This document shows positions 24,069-37,400 of a DNA stretch of 64,000 nucleotides, piece after piece. Source of the stretch: Dioscorea cayenensis subsp. rotundata (taxonomy: Eukaryota; Streptophyta; Magnoliopsida; Dioscoreales; Dioscoreaceae). The position numbers and the translations under genes are program-made. How positions within the stretch are numbered: position 1 is the stretch's first letter; each line of letters starts with the position of its first letter. The DNA lies in NCBI RefSeq assembly GCF_009730915.1, contig NC_052478.1, forward strand, positions 20,936,387 through 21,000,386, read 5' to 3'. The notes under the pieces were generated by a model. It had not been told where the DNA came from and searched no databases. It worked only from the letters and a program-made list of their open reading frames with translations.

Positions 24069-24969
24069 CAATAGTCAAGAATAGACCCGTTGCGTTAAAA
24101 CCAACGATCAAAAAATTATTCACTAAAAAATAAAAGGAAGAAGGAATAAATAAATAAATAAAATAAAATAATAAAATGAGAGTGGGGAGATCGAAGACCA
24201 TCACAAGCACGGTGGGAAGGGCAAGTAGTGTGCATGCATGGTTGTTTTAGCATACTAGTGTTTAGATACTAAATCAATGGAGGAAGCACAAGAAATATAT
24301 ATATAAATGCAAGTCACTACAATTCTCTACTCCGACGGAGGACTAAAGTCCCTAAGAAACACACATCTCATGCACACAGAACCCCTCATGTTTGTGTGTT
24401 TTACTAGATGTGGGCCTTGGCTCAACCCATATCCAACACTCAATCCCTAATGCCATGCATACTTTTTGGTAAAGTTGACACTAGAAACCATACTTTACAT
24501 GAAGAAGCCATCTTTTAGTCAAAAATATGTTTGTTTCCACTTTTTCAAATAAACCAAAGAGAAAGCACAAACTAAGGGCACCACAAAACTCCATCCATCA
24601 ACACTTTTTCCAATTATGACAATTTATGTAGTAAATTCTTCAAGTTTGAAGTGAAGAAAAACAATATCATTTAAGCTTAGAGTTATCCATCATTCCCAAA
24701 CTTCTAACAAAAACCATCTCTAAACTAGTGGATGTATAGTCAACCCGTCATTAGACATGTAGTGTGGATAAGCTGCATTATTTGTTATGTCATACTTCAC
24801 ATGATTAAGATTTTTGTTCAATTTATTCCAAGATAGTAACCAAATAAAGCAATGTACTCGTTCGGTGCATGGGAATTTTCAAATCCATTTAAAATTGGTG
24901 TGACTCAAATCATATTTTTTTTTACTACAAGAATGATATGTAAAATGACTTGAGAATAACCTTGAACCA
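23805..24969. other. Intergenic spacer with (TA)n
   Basis: No gene seen. A pure TA microsatellite spans 24016-24064. The rest is unremarkable AT-rich DNA. Confidence 0.7.
24016..24064. repeat. (TA)n microsatellite
   Basis: About 24 TA units without interruption. Other shorter TA runs lie near 26,919, 28,926, 34,400, 44,004, 45,196 and 58,247. Confidence 0.95.
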
Positions 24970-25715
24970 GTGGCGGAACCAGGACTCGATGGTAGGGAGG
25001 TTGAAACTTAAAGGCAAAGGGTAAAAAAAAATCCAACAAAATAATTATCTTCAATAAAAAAATAATGCGATTATCTAACAAAAAATTGAATACAAATATT
25101 GAAAAAATGAAGTATAGTTTAACTTATTGTTATTACTAATAGCAAACATATAAGATTTTCAACAATTCAACTAATAAATATATATCTCATAAGTTTGTAT
25201 ATTTTTTTTTAAATATAGTAAAATCGATCCCTTTCACTATAGACAACAAAACTATTGTTTATAAAAACCTTTGTTCCTTTACTTTAACATATATGATACA
25301 TTGTAACATACATATATATGTTATAATATATTTGTTGGGCCTCATGATCAATTTAATTTTTTTTTAAATTACTAAAATTTTGTATATAAGGTTTTAAATT
25401 TTTTTTTTTATAAATTTTTATTAAAATTTTAAAATCCAGTAATTTTTTAAAATAAAAAAAATGAAATGCGAAAGCAACACATTTAACATGCAAGAAAAAT
25501 CAAAGTTTATAATTAGACCCACTTACCACTCAAACACAACTATATCGCATTTTACATTCATGTATCGAAAATTTTACATTAATTTAAGTATAAAAAATCA
25601 CAACCATTAAATCTTATATTTCCTGAAAGGTAGTCTCGCCGACATTGAAGGGGGGCTTTAGCCCTGCTAGCCCTCTCTCTCTCTCTCTCTCTCTCTCTTA
25701 GTTTCACCCCGCCTT
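24970..25715. mobile_element. Possible 'AGTGGCGGA' element
   Basis: Begins AGTGGCGGAACCAGG, a recurrent terminus of plant repeats. It ends near GGGGGCTTTAGCCCTGCTAGCCC, a CT microsatellite (25,672-25,699) and TTTCACCCCGCC, a weak inverted echo of the start. AT-rich, no ORF. Class uncertain. Confidence 0.3.
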
Positions 25716-25895
25716 TGAACTCTCTCCCACCCAAAGCTCGCCCACCTATCTTGAGCATAGTTAAAAAGGAATATAAATTCCTAAACCCAAAAATATAAAT
25801 TAATAATTTATCAATTACATGGAAAAAATACTATATGAAATTCATAATATTTAAGGCTTTGTTTGGACTACTTCTATTTTTAAATTTAACAATTT

Positions 25896-27883
25896 TGTCA
25901 CGCTGTGAACCTAGCCGAGCACATTGCAATCGTAGTTACTAAAGTATGAGACAATATCAACAATAAAGTTATAATAGGGTTCCCCTTACGATGAGGGACC
26001 CTAAATACAGGAAAAACATCAACAACAAGAGTACAAGCATGGGTTTCAAATACAACTAGAAAGTATAAATACAAGAACAATACATAAAAAAGGGCAAGTC
26101 TAGTGGATCTATAGAGTTTACATACACTCGCAAACTAACCTGACAAGAAGAATAGATATGTCACTCTATCGCTCGCCCAAAGACAACGAAATCCAACATC
26201 GCACTCGAGAGAAGAAGAAAGGAGAGTTGTGAGTAAGAGATATTACCCAAAGTGAGTGGTGACAACATAGATATAATATAGTAATAAAAGCATTTCAAAT
26301 TGTAATTACCATAATATATAATAATAACATATGAAAGTAGTTCAGTATTCAACAGATTAACAGATAACACAATGATTTATCAATAGTACAAGCAAGTAAC
26401 ATTTTCCAATACATTGAACACAGCTTAAAATACAGGCTGGTCTCAAATAATTCCCAAGCTAATCGTGGGTCATGACTACCTACAAGACTACCAAGGTGTT
26501 TCAAAACCTTTTAAAATTTAAACTATAAAATGTTGCCTTCCTTGGTGTTGGTCATCGAGATCCCGCTGTAGTGACCCGATTTCTACATAAAAGAACCCTT
26601 GCCAATGGCTCACACGCACCTCTCGACTAGGATAAACTCGTGGGTTAACCACGCTTATCTCCCATCAGCCCGGACCTTGGGACCCCCACTGCTGTGTTAA
26701 ACTAAAGTCCGTAGTTACCATCAAAATCAAATGCAACAATAAAATTATTTCCAATTTCCAACTCAAGGAATCCATCATACAATATTTAAATACGGAAATG
26801 TACATCAAAACCATATTCCATTTTGCATATAAATACATACACATGTAAACATGTTCCTTTCAAAAATAAATACATATAAGTATTCTAGGTTTAACCATTC
26901 CAAAAATCATCCCTCATATATATATATATATATATATCAAATGAAATTTGATTTATTATCAAATTTATATTATAAAACACATAAAGAAATACTGTAATAC
27001 TCTTATTAAATCTATGCAATTACGAATTCAATCACTCACCGAACTAGTCGTCTCGCCTCGAGGAGCACTCCATCGTCAATGATTTTTTCCCTTGGAGGAT
27101 ACTTTCGCCACCTAGATACAAACTAGGGGAATCCAAGAACCAATGAACACAAGAATGAAAAACTAAAAATGCATGCAAATGCAAATGTTCATGTCGAACA
27201 TGTAACTCTAGGCTTTTAGGGCAAAGCCACATCATTTTGAACCCAAATGATCTTAAACTGGAGTAAAACTAGTTCCAATGAATTCCAAGTAAGAAGGGCT
27301 TCGATTTGGACCAAAGAAACACACAAAAAGGTCAAAAATTTTCGATACTACGAGAATCTCATGATTGCTACATAGAAATCGCCCTTGCACAAAAGATTTT
27401 CTCCCAATTTACATCATCTAATCAAGAAATCACATGCATTCACACAAATGAATAACAATGATATTGGCTTCGATTTGAGCCTACAAACAACTCAATCATG
27501 ATGTATTTCTAAGTTTTCAAAGATTTTCAAAAACAAGAAAAATATGAGAGAAATACGGAAGAGAAAACCTCGATCGAAGCTCTGATCTGTATTCACAAGT
27601 AAAAGAGGAAAAAGAATGGATGCTTGGTTCACGGAAAAGTCGACGAAAAAATTCTCTATGGTTTTAGGGTGCTCGGCGAAGCGAAGGAAGAGAGAGAAGA
27701 GAGAAGGAAAAAGCCATGTTTGCTTTAACTTTATCCTTTTTCTTTTTTTTTTTAATATACAGGAGAAAATGGCCAATTTGCTCTCCTATTGAGATAATAA
27801 AATGAAAATGGTCAAAAGATGAATTGCCCTTGGTTTTTGGCTAATTCTCACACATAGCTACATGCGATCATGCGAGGATGCCA
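25896..27883. mobile_element. Diverged LTR-like repeat, copy A
   Basis: A 1,988-bp unit starting TGTCACGCTGTGAACC and ending GAGGATGCCA, so it has TG...CA ends. It matches copy B across its length: shared blocks include 'TGGATCTATA(G)AGTTTACAT', 'CATTTTCCAATA(C)ATTGAACA', and the 'GGTTAACCACGC' block at 26,645. By eye it is roughly 70-75 % identical, with many indels. No protein-coding domain. Most likely an old solo LTR of a large LTR retrotransposon; the superfamily cannot be told from an LTR alone. Confidence 0.55.
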
Positions 27884-27885
27884 TT

Positions 27886-29883
27886 TGTCACGCCCGAGCC
27901 CTAGTACGGGGGCACGTGGCAATCACCACGACAACAAGGAGTGGGACCCTACAACGAGCCCACCTCCTGGTCGCGTGAAGGCTTAAAGCAAACATGCTAA
28001 TACAACTTACCCAAAGAAGAAACCAATAACAACGAACGAGAACTATCGGGGTTCCAACTACGATCGAGAAAGTACAAATACAAAATCGTGAGCAAAAGAG
28101 TTTGAAAGCGGATGGATCTATAAGTTTACATGCATCTTGCCAACTAATTTAGACAAAGAGAAAGGTAGGTCAGTTTCTCACACTGCAGAGCATAATCGAG
28201 TCCAACGTCAGCGATCGAGAAAGAAAAGAGTGGTGAGTATGGGATGTTACCCAGGTGAGTAGTGATAAGCATATATATAACAGTAGTAATAAGGGATTTC
28301 AAATAGTAATTATCACAATAATAATAACATATAAAAGAAGTTTCCAAAGTATTCAACAGATAACGAGAGATCAAAACGATTTATAACATAGTACGGGTAA
28401 GTCACATTTTTCCAACATATTGAACAGCTCAAAATACAAGCCGGGCCTCGACATTTCCCAAAGCAAATCGTGGTGGCGACTAGCTTACCGGACCACCCAG
28501 GTAAGTTTTAAGACTTTTCTGAATTCAAAATCGTCGATTCCTTGGTGTCGGCCACTAAGATCCCCGTGTGATGACCGAGGGTTTCTCACATAAAAGATCC
28601 ATCGATGGCTCGCCTGCACCTCTTGACCAGAGTAAACTCGGGGTTAACCACGCCCGCCTCCCATTAGGTCGGGACGGTGGAACCACACTACCATTGATGC
28701 CAGAACTAAAGTCCTGATCATCATCAAAAATCCAAATGCAACAAATGCAATTCTTTCCAATTCCAACTCGAGGAATCCACCACACAATAGTTAAATATGA
28801 TGTACATTAAAACCATATTCCGTTTGCATGTAATACATATACATGTAAAACATGTTTCTTTTCAGATAACATAAGATACGTATATCTTTGGAATCATTTT
28901 GGCGAATAACTCCATGCTCAAAAATCTATATATATATATATATATCAAATTTTATGTATGAAACACATAAATAAATACTATAATACTTTATTAAATATAC
29001 GCATTACTAATTAAACCACTCACTAAAACTATACGCCTCGGCTGAGATCGCTCCACGGATCGACGATTTACTTTCCCTGGGAGGATCCTTCGCCACCTAT
29101 AATCAAGTAGGGAATCCCATAACCAATGAACACAAAGAATGAAAACAAAAGATGCATTGAATGCGTTGTTACATGTCGAACATGTAACTTTGGCGTTTTA
29201 AAGGAAAAAGCGACATTATTTTGAACCAAAAGCGATCCTCAAATCGAAAAGTAAAACTAGTTCCAATGGATTCCAAGTAAGAAAATGCTCGATTTGGACC
29301 AAAGAAATACAAGAAAAGGCCAAAGTTTTTGGTGCTCACAGTAGACTGGGGATTGCTTGAATCTGCTATCTGATAAACCCGACTCTTAAACAATGGTTTC
29401 TTGTCGATTTACAACATTAAATCATGAAATTTCTTTACAAACATACACACAAATGAACCATCCCACACGCTTCTTCGATTTGAGCCTGAAAATCAACTCA
29501 AACCAAGGTTTATTTCAGGATTTCAAAGATTTTTCAGCGATTAAATGCGAAGAAAATACAAAGAAAAAACCTTGGATCGAAGCCTTACCAAGAGAATGAG
29601 AGGAAGAGAGTAGAAGTGTTGATTTATCGAAAAGCTCGCCGAAGGAAGTATTTTTCAAAGAAGGGTGATCGGCTGAATGAAGAAGAAATGAAAACAAAGA
29701 AGAAAGAAAGAGATGAGAGAAAAGATAAGGTGCACTCTTATCCTCTCATTTTCATTTTTTCTTAAGATAAAAGGGAAATGACCAAAATGCCCTTAATAAT
29801 AGAAAGTAGAAGAAAAATGGTCCAAATGATTATTTTGCCCCTGGTTTTCACAAAACCTACTGTGCAATCATGCAAGGATGCCA
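27886..29883. mobile_element. Diverged LTR-like repeat, copy B
   Basis: Starts TGTCACGCCCGAGCCCTAG and ends AAGGATGCCA. It is 1,998 bp and lies in the same orientation as copy A, only two bases (TT) downstream. No internal retrotransposon domain separates the copies. Copy B's start is closer than copy A's to the consensus TGTCACGCCC start often seen in plant LTRs. Confidence 0.55.
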
Positions 29884-30053
29884 CTAGTGCGAAATGACCA
29901 TTTTACCCCTAATGCATTCAAAAGAATCTAAAAAAAGGCCCAAGGTCGAAAATCAGGACAGGATACCATACCATTAGTGATAAATGACTATTTTACCCCT
30001 TAATGCATTCACAAGAATCTAAAGAGGCCTGAGGTCTAAACCAAGACAAAGTA
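29881..30053. repeat. 90-bp imperfect tandem duplication
   Basis: Copies begin CCACTAGTGCGAAATGACCA at 29881 and CCATTAGTGATAAATGACTA at 29971, and both run through 'TTTTACCCC(T)TAATGCATTC'. Directly follows copy B. Confidence 0.85.
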
Positions 30054-31188
30054 CAATAATTTTCTAAAATGTGCATTTAAAGTCATTTATTTCTTCTTTG
30101 TTTATTAGCTAAATTTAATCTTATCAACATATTTTTTTTTTTGTGAAGGACATACTATATTTAGTATCAATTTCTTATATTGCCCAAAGTTTTTGTTTAA
30201 GATTTTTGTTGTTAGAAAAATCTCTTTGAAAGAAATAATTGGTAAAACACAACTATTATTGAATCTTGATCATTATCAACTTGCGTATTCATTATCTCTG
30301 GAATAATCTCTTCATTTGTAAGTTATTCCTTTTGGTCTCTGTGTTTTCATTTGTCTTATTTTTGTATAAAATATAAAATTTTTATCTAAATTAATAAATA
30401 TTCTTTTTATGAAAAGTAATAAATTATTTATTTACCAATAAATAAATAATACTCTATAAAATAATTATTCCTAAGAGCATTATAGCTCTTTTTAGTATAT
30501 ATATATATATATATGTGTGTGTGCTCTGTGAGTCTGTATCATCCATGAGAGGTACTCGATTTAAAAATCTGGGCAAGTTAAGTTCTTAGTTGTTGGATCG
30601 TCAACCAACGATCTGAATTACTATGTATTACTGTGCTTATAAATAATAGCACAGTGAAATATAAGATGCATAATATTTTAATTTGAACTGTCTAATTAAT
30701 TTTCAAAGACGCGATCTTTAAACAAATCATATCAATCCAAAATGTATAATCTATTATCATCTACAACTAAACTAAAAAAAACTAAAAACACCCCAAATCA
30801 ATCCTTTCTGCTCTTTTTTCTCTCTCCATAGCTTCATCGTACTCAATCGCAGGTTAATAGTTGATCTTTTCTCTCTATATATATTTTTAATAAACCTAAA
30901 GGTCTAAAACGGGGTTTTATTATGCTCTAAAAATTTCAAATTAGATTTTTTTTTTCTAGATAAAGAAAATTAGTTTTTTTTTTAAAGTGGTTTGGATGTT
31001 AAAAACGTTTTTAAACTACAGCAGCAACAACCAATCACATCATTTAAAAGGGGTAGAAATGAAAATGGCAACTTTCTCAAGGGTTTTTTAGTGAATATGA
31101 CCACAGTGGATCAAGATCAATGAATCAGACGGTCAGGATCTAAAAAATCTCAATCAAATCTCAACCGTCCATCTGAAGCTCATCATCA
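30054..31188. other. Intergenic region upstream of eL41
   Basis: AT-rich, with a short TA/TG microsatellite at 30,497-30,523 and a GTTGGATCGTC/ACCAACGATC inverted repeat near 30,593-30,613. No ORF of interest. The last few hundred bases are the presumed eL41 promoter. Confidence 0.65.
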
Positions 31189-31198
31189 ATATATATAA
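31189..31198 (+). promoter_or_regulatory. TATA box of eL41
   Basis: ATATATATAA about 85-90 bases before the start codon, a plausible TATA element for this gene. Confidence 0.55.
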
Positions 31199-31223
31199 GC
31201 CCTAGTTCTTCGCCGTGCTTCTA

Positions 31224-31232
31224 AACCCTAGT
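31224..31232 (+). promoter_or_regulatory. Telo-box in eL41 5' region
   Basis: AAACCCTAG, the interstitial telomere motif typical of plant ribosomal-protein promoters and 5' UTRs. A second partial copy (GCCCTAG) is at 31,199-31,205. Confidence 0.75.
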
Positions 31233-31280
31233 TTATCTTTTCTCCGAGGGAGGCTGCTGATCGAGAGCGAGGGCTAGAGG

Positions 31281-32498
31281 ATGAGGGCGAAGGTGAGATT
31301 CATTGTGTTTTCTCGTTGAAAGTGATGATTTTGGATCAGATATGAGCCTTTTTTTTTGGAGCTTTTTCTTTGTTTAATCTCGTTGTTGTTTGTGATTTAT
31401 GACTCGAAGAACATAATATGCCATGAATTGATGCTGTATTGCTCCTTGTTTTGCTTATGTTTTTGAATTTGTTCTCGTTGTTTGCATAATCTTTCGGTCT
31501 GATTGTTGGTTGAAATAATAGGGATTTTCCATAGTTGTAAATCTTGAGGTTTTTTATTTTATCTTAAAAGTGACATCTTGGGAATCTATTGTTATGCTGT
31601 GCATTCTCATTAAAGTTTATTTCCTTGATTTTTTTTTGTGAGATTTAGTCTCTTGGCCTGTTTTCAGATTGATTTGTTTTCTTTTTCTCTCTCCATATTT
31701 GGTGGTTTATTTGTAAAAGATTTGTATTTTTTAAAATTTTTATGAATAACTTCAATGCATGGAAATTGTAGTGTTAAAACTTTAATTTCTCCAAATGGAC
31801 CTCTAAAGCAATCTTGTTTATGCTAATTTTAAAGCCATGACATCCACTTGTGTTAGTTGTTGTGAATGTAGCTTGGAAATGCTGTCCAAGAGAATCAAAG
31901 AGGGTTTATCTTCTTGCAACTTGTGTCAGAATTATAAGTTCTCAGTATAAGCATAAGTTTGTAGGGGATTGTATTTTGGTCATTTGTTTGGAAAGGTTAT
32001 ACATATATATTTTAAGGAAAGGATGAATGAGTCTGATGAAAAATTTATCAGAGCGCAGGAAAGCTTGAAATTGGTAGGAGGTGTGACTTAAAACTATTTA
32101 ATGAAAGTTTTTTTGTTGTCTTGTGTTTTTATTGTTTGTCTCATATAATTTTTCTTATTGCAATCAAGCATAGGGTGTATAGACTGGTTCATTTGGTCTT
32201 GTTTGTCTTTTGCCAATTGAAACATTGATCTAATTACATGTTGAAATAGAATATAACATTTATCGTATGCGATAGCCTATCCTCAAGCAAGTGATACAAT
32301 TTCATTAGAAAATGGTGGTTTGATAATTAGAACAGAGTACTGTGGCCTTAACTAATGACTTAATGACTCTTAAGATTGAGTTTCACAATTTTATGTTTAG
32401 CATTGTTCAAAATTTATTTTGTCTTGGTTCAGTGGAAGAAGAAGCGTATGAGGAGGCTCAAGAGGAAGCGCCGAAAGATGAGGCAGAGATCCAAGTAA
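31281..32498 (+). CDS. RPL41: 60S ribosomal protein eL41 (25 residues, two exons)
   Basis: Exon 1 is only 12 coding bases (31281-31292, MRAK) followed by GTGAG. Exon 2 is 32433-32498, after a TTCAG acceptor, and encodes WKKKRMRRLKRKRRKMRQRS, then K and stop TAA. The 25-residue Arg/Lys-rich protein is the whole eL41, the smallest ribosomal protein, which bridges the large and small subunits. The 1,140-base intron hides it from ORF searches. Exon phase 0, canonical splice sites, the TATA box and telo-box upstream all agree. Start choice: the ATG follows the telo-box leader and gives the conserved MRAKW start. The very small size leaves no alternative assignment. Confidence 0.95.
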
Positions 32499-33787
32499 CC
32501 AGTTGAAGGCGAGGTTGGACTTCACTTTGTCATATCGGTCATTCGTTTGCTTAAGACTATTGAGCAAGCCTTGGCAGTGTATGCTTGGAGTAGTGCATTC
32601 TCCCACACTGGATTGATTAGTTCTTTGTCTTTTTAAGTTAGAGAACTCATTGTTGGTTAAGTTTTTTGTTCTGCTCAACTTCTTCCCTAATTCTGTTCGA
32701 CTGCGTTATGTTCAGACCTATTTTTTGTGCTACACTTATGAACATTAACTTTGCAATGATCCTGGTTTTTAAGCTGCTAGATCTCTTTCTGATTTACTGT
32801 TATTTTTGTTTATCAATGATCTTGGCATTCTTCAGCAATGTGCCAATGTGCTTCTTGATGATGGGAGCATGGGAGCATTACTATGGTTTGTTATTTAAGC
32901 AGGTAGTGATAATTACTTAATTATTACTATGGTTGGACGTGTGTCCAAACTTATCAATTACTTGGAAAAATAATTTATAAATTATTAAAAATTGGTGATG
33001 TAGATGTTTGTTTGTTTTGTTGTTTCTTCTTCTTATTATACTATGAGTTTAGAATTAAAATTAAGAATTGACATGGTTTATTACTATTCATTTGTTTTTC
33101 AAAATTAAAAATTTATTTTGAAAGGTTTTACTCTTTCCCTTTTAAAGTTATTCTTTACACAAATGATCTTTTAGACAGGTAAATTTGTTTTTAAATAATT
33201 TGTTTTTAAAATTAACGATATATTTTAATAAAAAGATTTTATAATTATAGTTATTTGGATAAAAAAGACCCCTCGGAAGTAAAAAAATATTTATTCTAAA
33301 AAGAGATACCCAAAGAATTAAAAATGCTAATTTAATAAATGTGCAGTGTGGTTTAGGAAAATATGAACTTGCGGCCAGTGGAACGAACATCCCTCCCTGA
33401 TCTTTTAAAAAAAAAATAATTATATGATGTTGTTATTGTTATTTTTTATTTTTTATTTTTTATGATAAATGATATGATGCAATGGCAGCAATGCTTGATG
33501 GTGATAAAATGAGATTTTAATATTAAATATTAATTATTTAATATTGATATTTATTTATTTTTTTATGATAAAATGATGTGCTGCAATAATAACAGAAAAA
33601 AAAAATACTAAACAAGAAATTAAAAGAAATAGAACAATAAAAAAGGGATCAAAGGGTAATTAAATTCAATACAGGGATTAATTACTATGTTAAAAAATCA
33701 CAGGGATTAGTAAATAATTTGCAGTACATCCTTCCGATATACTCCTCATTGGGATCATCTTAAGCTATCCTAGTCCAAAATCCAAAC
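32499..33787. other. eL41 3' region and spacer
   Basis: 3' UTR of eL41, then AT-rich spacer without conserved coding content. From 33,700 it grades into the WDR75 promoter. Confidence 0.65.
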
Positions 33788-33837
33788 GGCCCAAAACCCT
33801 AATTGCCTGCTCTTCCGAAATTTCTCTTAAACCCTAG
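33788..33837 (+). promoter_or_regulatory. WDR75 promoter: site II and two telo-boxes
   Basis: GGCCCA (33788-33793, site II) runs into AAACCCTAA (33794-33802). A second telo-box AAACCCTAG lies at 33829-33837, 50 bases before the ATG. This is the motif pair of plant ribosome-biogenesis genes. Confidence 0.75.
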
Positions 33838-33886
33838 AACTCAATCGCTGCTATTCCTCTCTCTACCCTGGTGATTTCACGAAGCC

Positions 33887-34397
33887 ATGATCACCGGCGG
33901 CCAGAGCTTCGTATCCTCGCCGCCGGCCTTCTCAAACGATGGCAAAAAGCTCCTCGTTTGCACTCGCGCCACCGTCTCCGTGTTTAGTACCTCCACAGGC
34001 CTCCAGGTTTAACATGCCAATTTTTTGGATGTTCTTTTGCTTTATGGATTTATTTTAATGAAAATTAATGTGCAAAAGTGAAGTTTTCAGCTGCCAAAAT
34101 CTCATCTTGGTTGTGTTTTCGCTTGAAATCTTTGTCGTGGTGCAATAGGTTACGGAATTGGAGGGTCATACGGACCGGGTGACTTCTGTTGTCGTTGTTC
34201 CTGTTACCGGGCCTGCGAGTAAGTTCATGTCTTTCTGCTGGACTTCGTCGCTGGATGGAAATGTTTGTTATTGGGATTTTGCTGCTTCGGAATTAGTGAA
34301 GAAGGTCAATGTTCAGCTTCCCATCTGGTCCATGGTATGTCTTTGTGCACTCTCATTCTCTTTCTGATAATGTTGCTGCCTTAAAAATCAATTTTCT

Positions 34398-34430
<33 letters not shown>

Positions 34431-37400
34431 ATTTCATGCTTAAGATTGTTTATAAGTTGGTTTCTGTGAAATTGTTGCCAACTTTGTAGATTATCTGTGA
34501 TTTGGAGATGTTTGAATTATACCTCTTACCTGTGCTCTCTGTTTTGCTCTTCTTACTATTGAATTTGTTTCATTTTCTGCTTGTTTGTAAACAATGCAAA
34601 GTAAAACTGAAAATATGTTAGTCCATAGAACATTGGTTCTAGTTTTTGGATCAAATATTTTGGTTGTATTTCTTGTTTGTCAAATCCGATTGATTTTCAC
34701 TTAACAGGCATGCTACTTGATATGAAGCCCTTGATCCATTTTCTACCAATCGAATTAAATTGGAAATTAGGCTAAATGGTATTCAAGTTTTTAATTTTAC
34801 TTAAATTTTATCATTACAGCCGTATATCTTTATTTTTAGTTCATTTAGTGCCTCCTTTATTTTTGTAAGTTTAGTAAACTTTTTTATGTGTTAAGCAAAT
34901 GTTGGTAAATCATGATTATATGAATTATGAATTCAACCAGAGCATTATTTATAGTGATTGTAAGTAGAAGAAAGATCTAATATAGTTGTTTAGTGTGGCT
35001 TAATTAAATTAAGCCTTCTTTTATTTAGTATGGGCCTATTGCTTTTTTTTAGAGAATGCAGAATTTGTAAATTCTATTTGTGGAATAAAAAGAAGTAAAT
35101 GACGGATGAGCATGTTTTGTTAAATGTGATATCTTCCAAATACCATGAAACAGCGAAAGAATTAAGTTCAAAGAAAGGATATTAATCAAGTGAGTTGTGG
35201 AATTTTAGTGATCACAAGTCTATGCATCCACTTGAGATGTATATCTTTTGTATCCTAGAACAATTTCAACCAATACTACTCAGTTCTGACCTTATTTGGT
35301 TAAATCTGTGGAATCGTCTGATCAAGTGTAAAAATATTCACCTATAAGTCAACTCTGATGCTACTTGATCAAATCATTTAGGCCACTAACCACTACAGAG
35401 AAAGTCTGTTTAGTATGGTAGCCTAGTAACATCTTATTCCTCGAGTTATGATCCTAGAGAAAGCTGTTTACATTTTGAAAGTCAATTCAAATATTGGTTT
35501 TTGAAATATTGACTTTTAAACTCTACTTTGTTCACATCCTGATATCACATTTGAAGAAAAGTAAATTCACCAACAATACCTTTTGGTGCTTCCTTTTTTT
35601 TTTTAATCAATTTGTATTAATCAATCAAATGAATTATTGTTTTTTCCTTTGTTGAGTACAAGTTTGGGTTGCAATTTATCTCATATAGTTCTCATAAGCA
35701 ACCATCTAATACCCAATAACCCTTCTCACTTCTGGTGGGTTGAACCTTCACTGCTTAATGATCACAAAACTTGAATACCATGCTGATGTCTTCCAAAGCA
35801 ACTGATTACATAGTTGGAAGTTTCTTCTTGCTTTATGGTTCTTTCCTGCTGTTTGACTTTCCATTTCTACACATCATATTGTTGCAGGTGATTCCAAATA
35901 TGCCAAATGCCATAGTTCAGAGCAATGAGAAATCCTCCAGCCTTTATGCATTCCTTTCAGTTGAGGATACTAGTAAATCAGCTGACCAGCAAAAAGCATT
36001 GGTGGGGCAGATTCAAATTTTCAACTTACGCAATGCACGCCGTGTAGGAGGATTGCTTGCTGAGGTGTGATTAAATGACTGCTAAATAATTTTTCAACAT
36101 TTAATTTCTGACCATAATTATCCCGTAAACCATTAGTGTATTATTAGTGAGGATATTTACTATTAATATTAGTAATAACATTGGTGGTTGTATGGCAATT
36201 GTACATGGCAACATTTAACCATGAAATCTGCTAGTCTGATTGCCCATATAGTATAAATGGAAGCTCTTTTATGTTGGTCTCCTGATCATTTCTTTTTATG
36301 TGTAGACTCGAAAACCTGAGTGCATCACTATGAGTAACTCTGGGGAATTTTTAGGTATTCGGAATAAGCGTAAACTTCATATATGGCGGGTACCTTTAAA
36401 AGATTATAAGTATGACGAGATTAGAAAAATTAAATTGCATCACACGAAGAACTTGAGTGCGCTTGCATTTCATCCTACTGAAAGAATTGTAGCTGGGGGT
36501 GATGTTACGGGAAGAATATTAATTTGGAGAGGCTTTGGAAGGAAGATGTTCTCAGAAAGCCTGCTTCCCCACGGTAGAGAAAAGATCAGGAATGATGAAG
36601 AAAGGCCTGGTGTGAGAGGCAATGATGATTCAGACTCTTGTTCGACATGGCATTGGCACCCAAGTGAAGTAAAATTTCTTTTCTTCTCCTCTGACGGAGC
36701 ATATTTGTATTCAGGTATCCAACTGTTATAATACTAATAATTTTTGTTTTAGATTAAAGTTGCTATAGTTTGTTTTTAGTTTTTTATCCTGCCAATGTCA
36801 TAAATCTCCGTTAATTGATCAAAATCTTAAGTTCTACTGATTCTTTAAAGGACATCACTTCTTGATTAAACTTTAAGGGGCTTAAATGAATTGTGTTTGA
36901 CACCTCTTTTCAATACTAATTCACCTGGTTGTTTTATTGTTTCTCTCGTATGAATAAGATCTTTTGTAATTGTTGTCAATACATTGCCTTCATTTTTTTT
37001 TTCTTATCAGGTGGAAGAGAAGGTGTGCTTGTGGTGTGGCAGCTTGACACTGGAAAGAAAAAGTTCAAGCCACGACTAGGATCCCCGTTACTATATTTTT
37101 CTGCTTCTTCTGATCCATCTCTTTCTTGTGTAAGACAATTTCTTTCTCTGTTTATTTTAGTATTACCTCTCATATCTTTTCATGCTCTTGTGTTTCCTGG
37201 ATTGCACAACAAGTTTAGCCCCTCAATTTTTAATAAAAGTTTGCATTTTTTAGACAACTGATAGTCCTATGTTCAGATATCTTGTGCAGATAATCAAATT
37301 CATCTGGTAAAAATGCCTTCAGTGGATACTAGTAAAGTCTATTTCTGGAATTAAGGTATGCCGTTTTTATGCCCTGCTATTTTTCTTTTAATATTTTATA

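Noticed and set aside
36976..37173. Minus-strand open frame across WDR75 exon 5
   Set aside because: Shadow of a real plus-strand exon.
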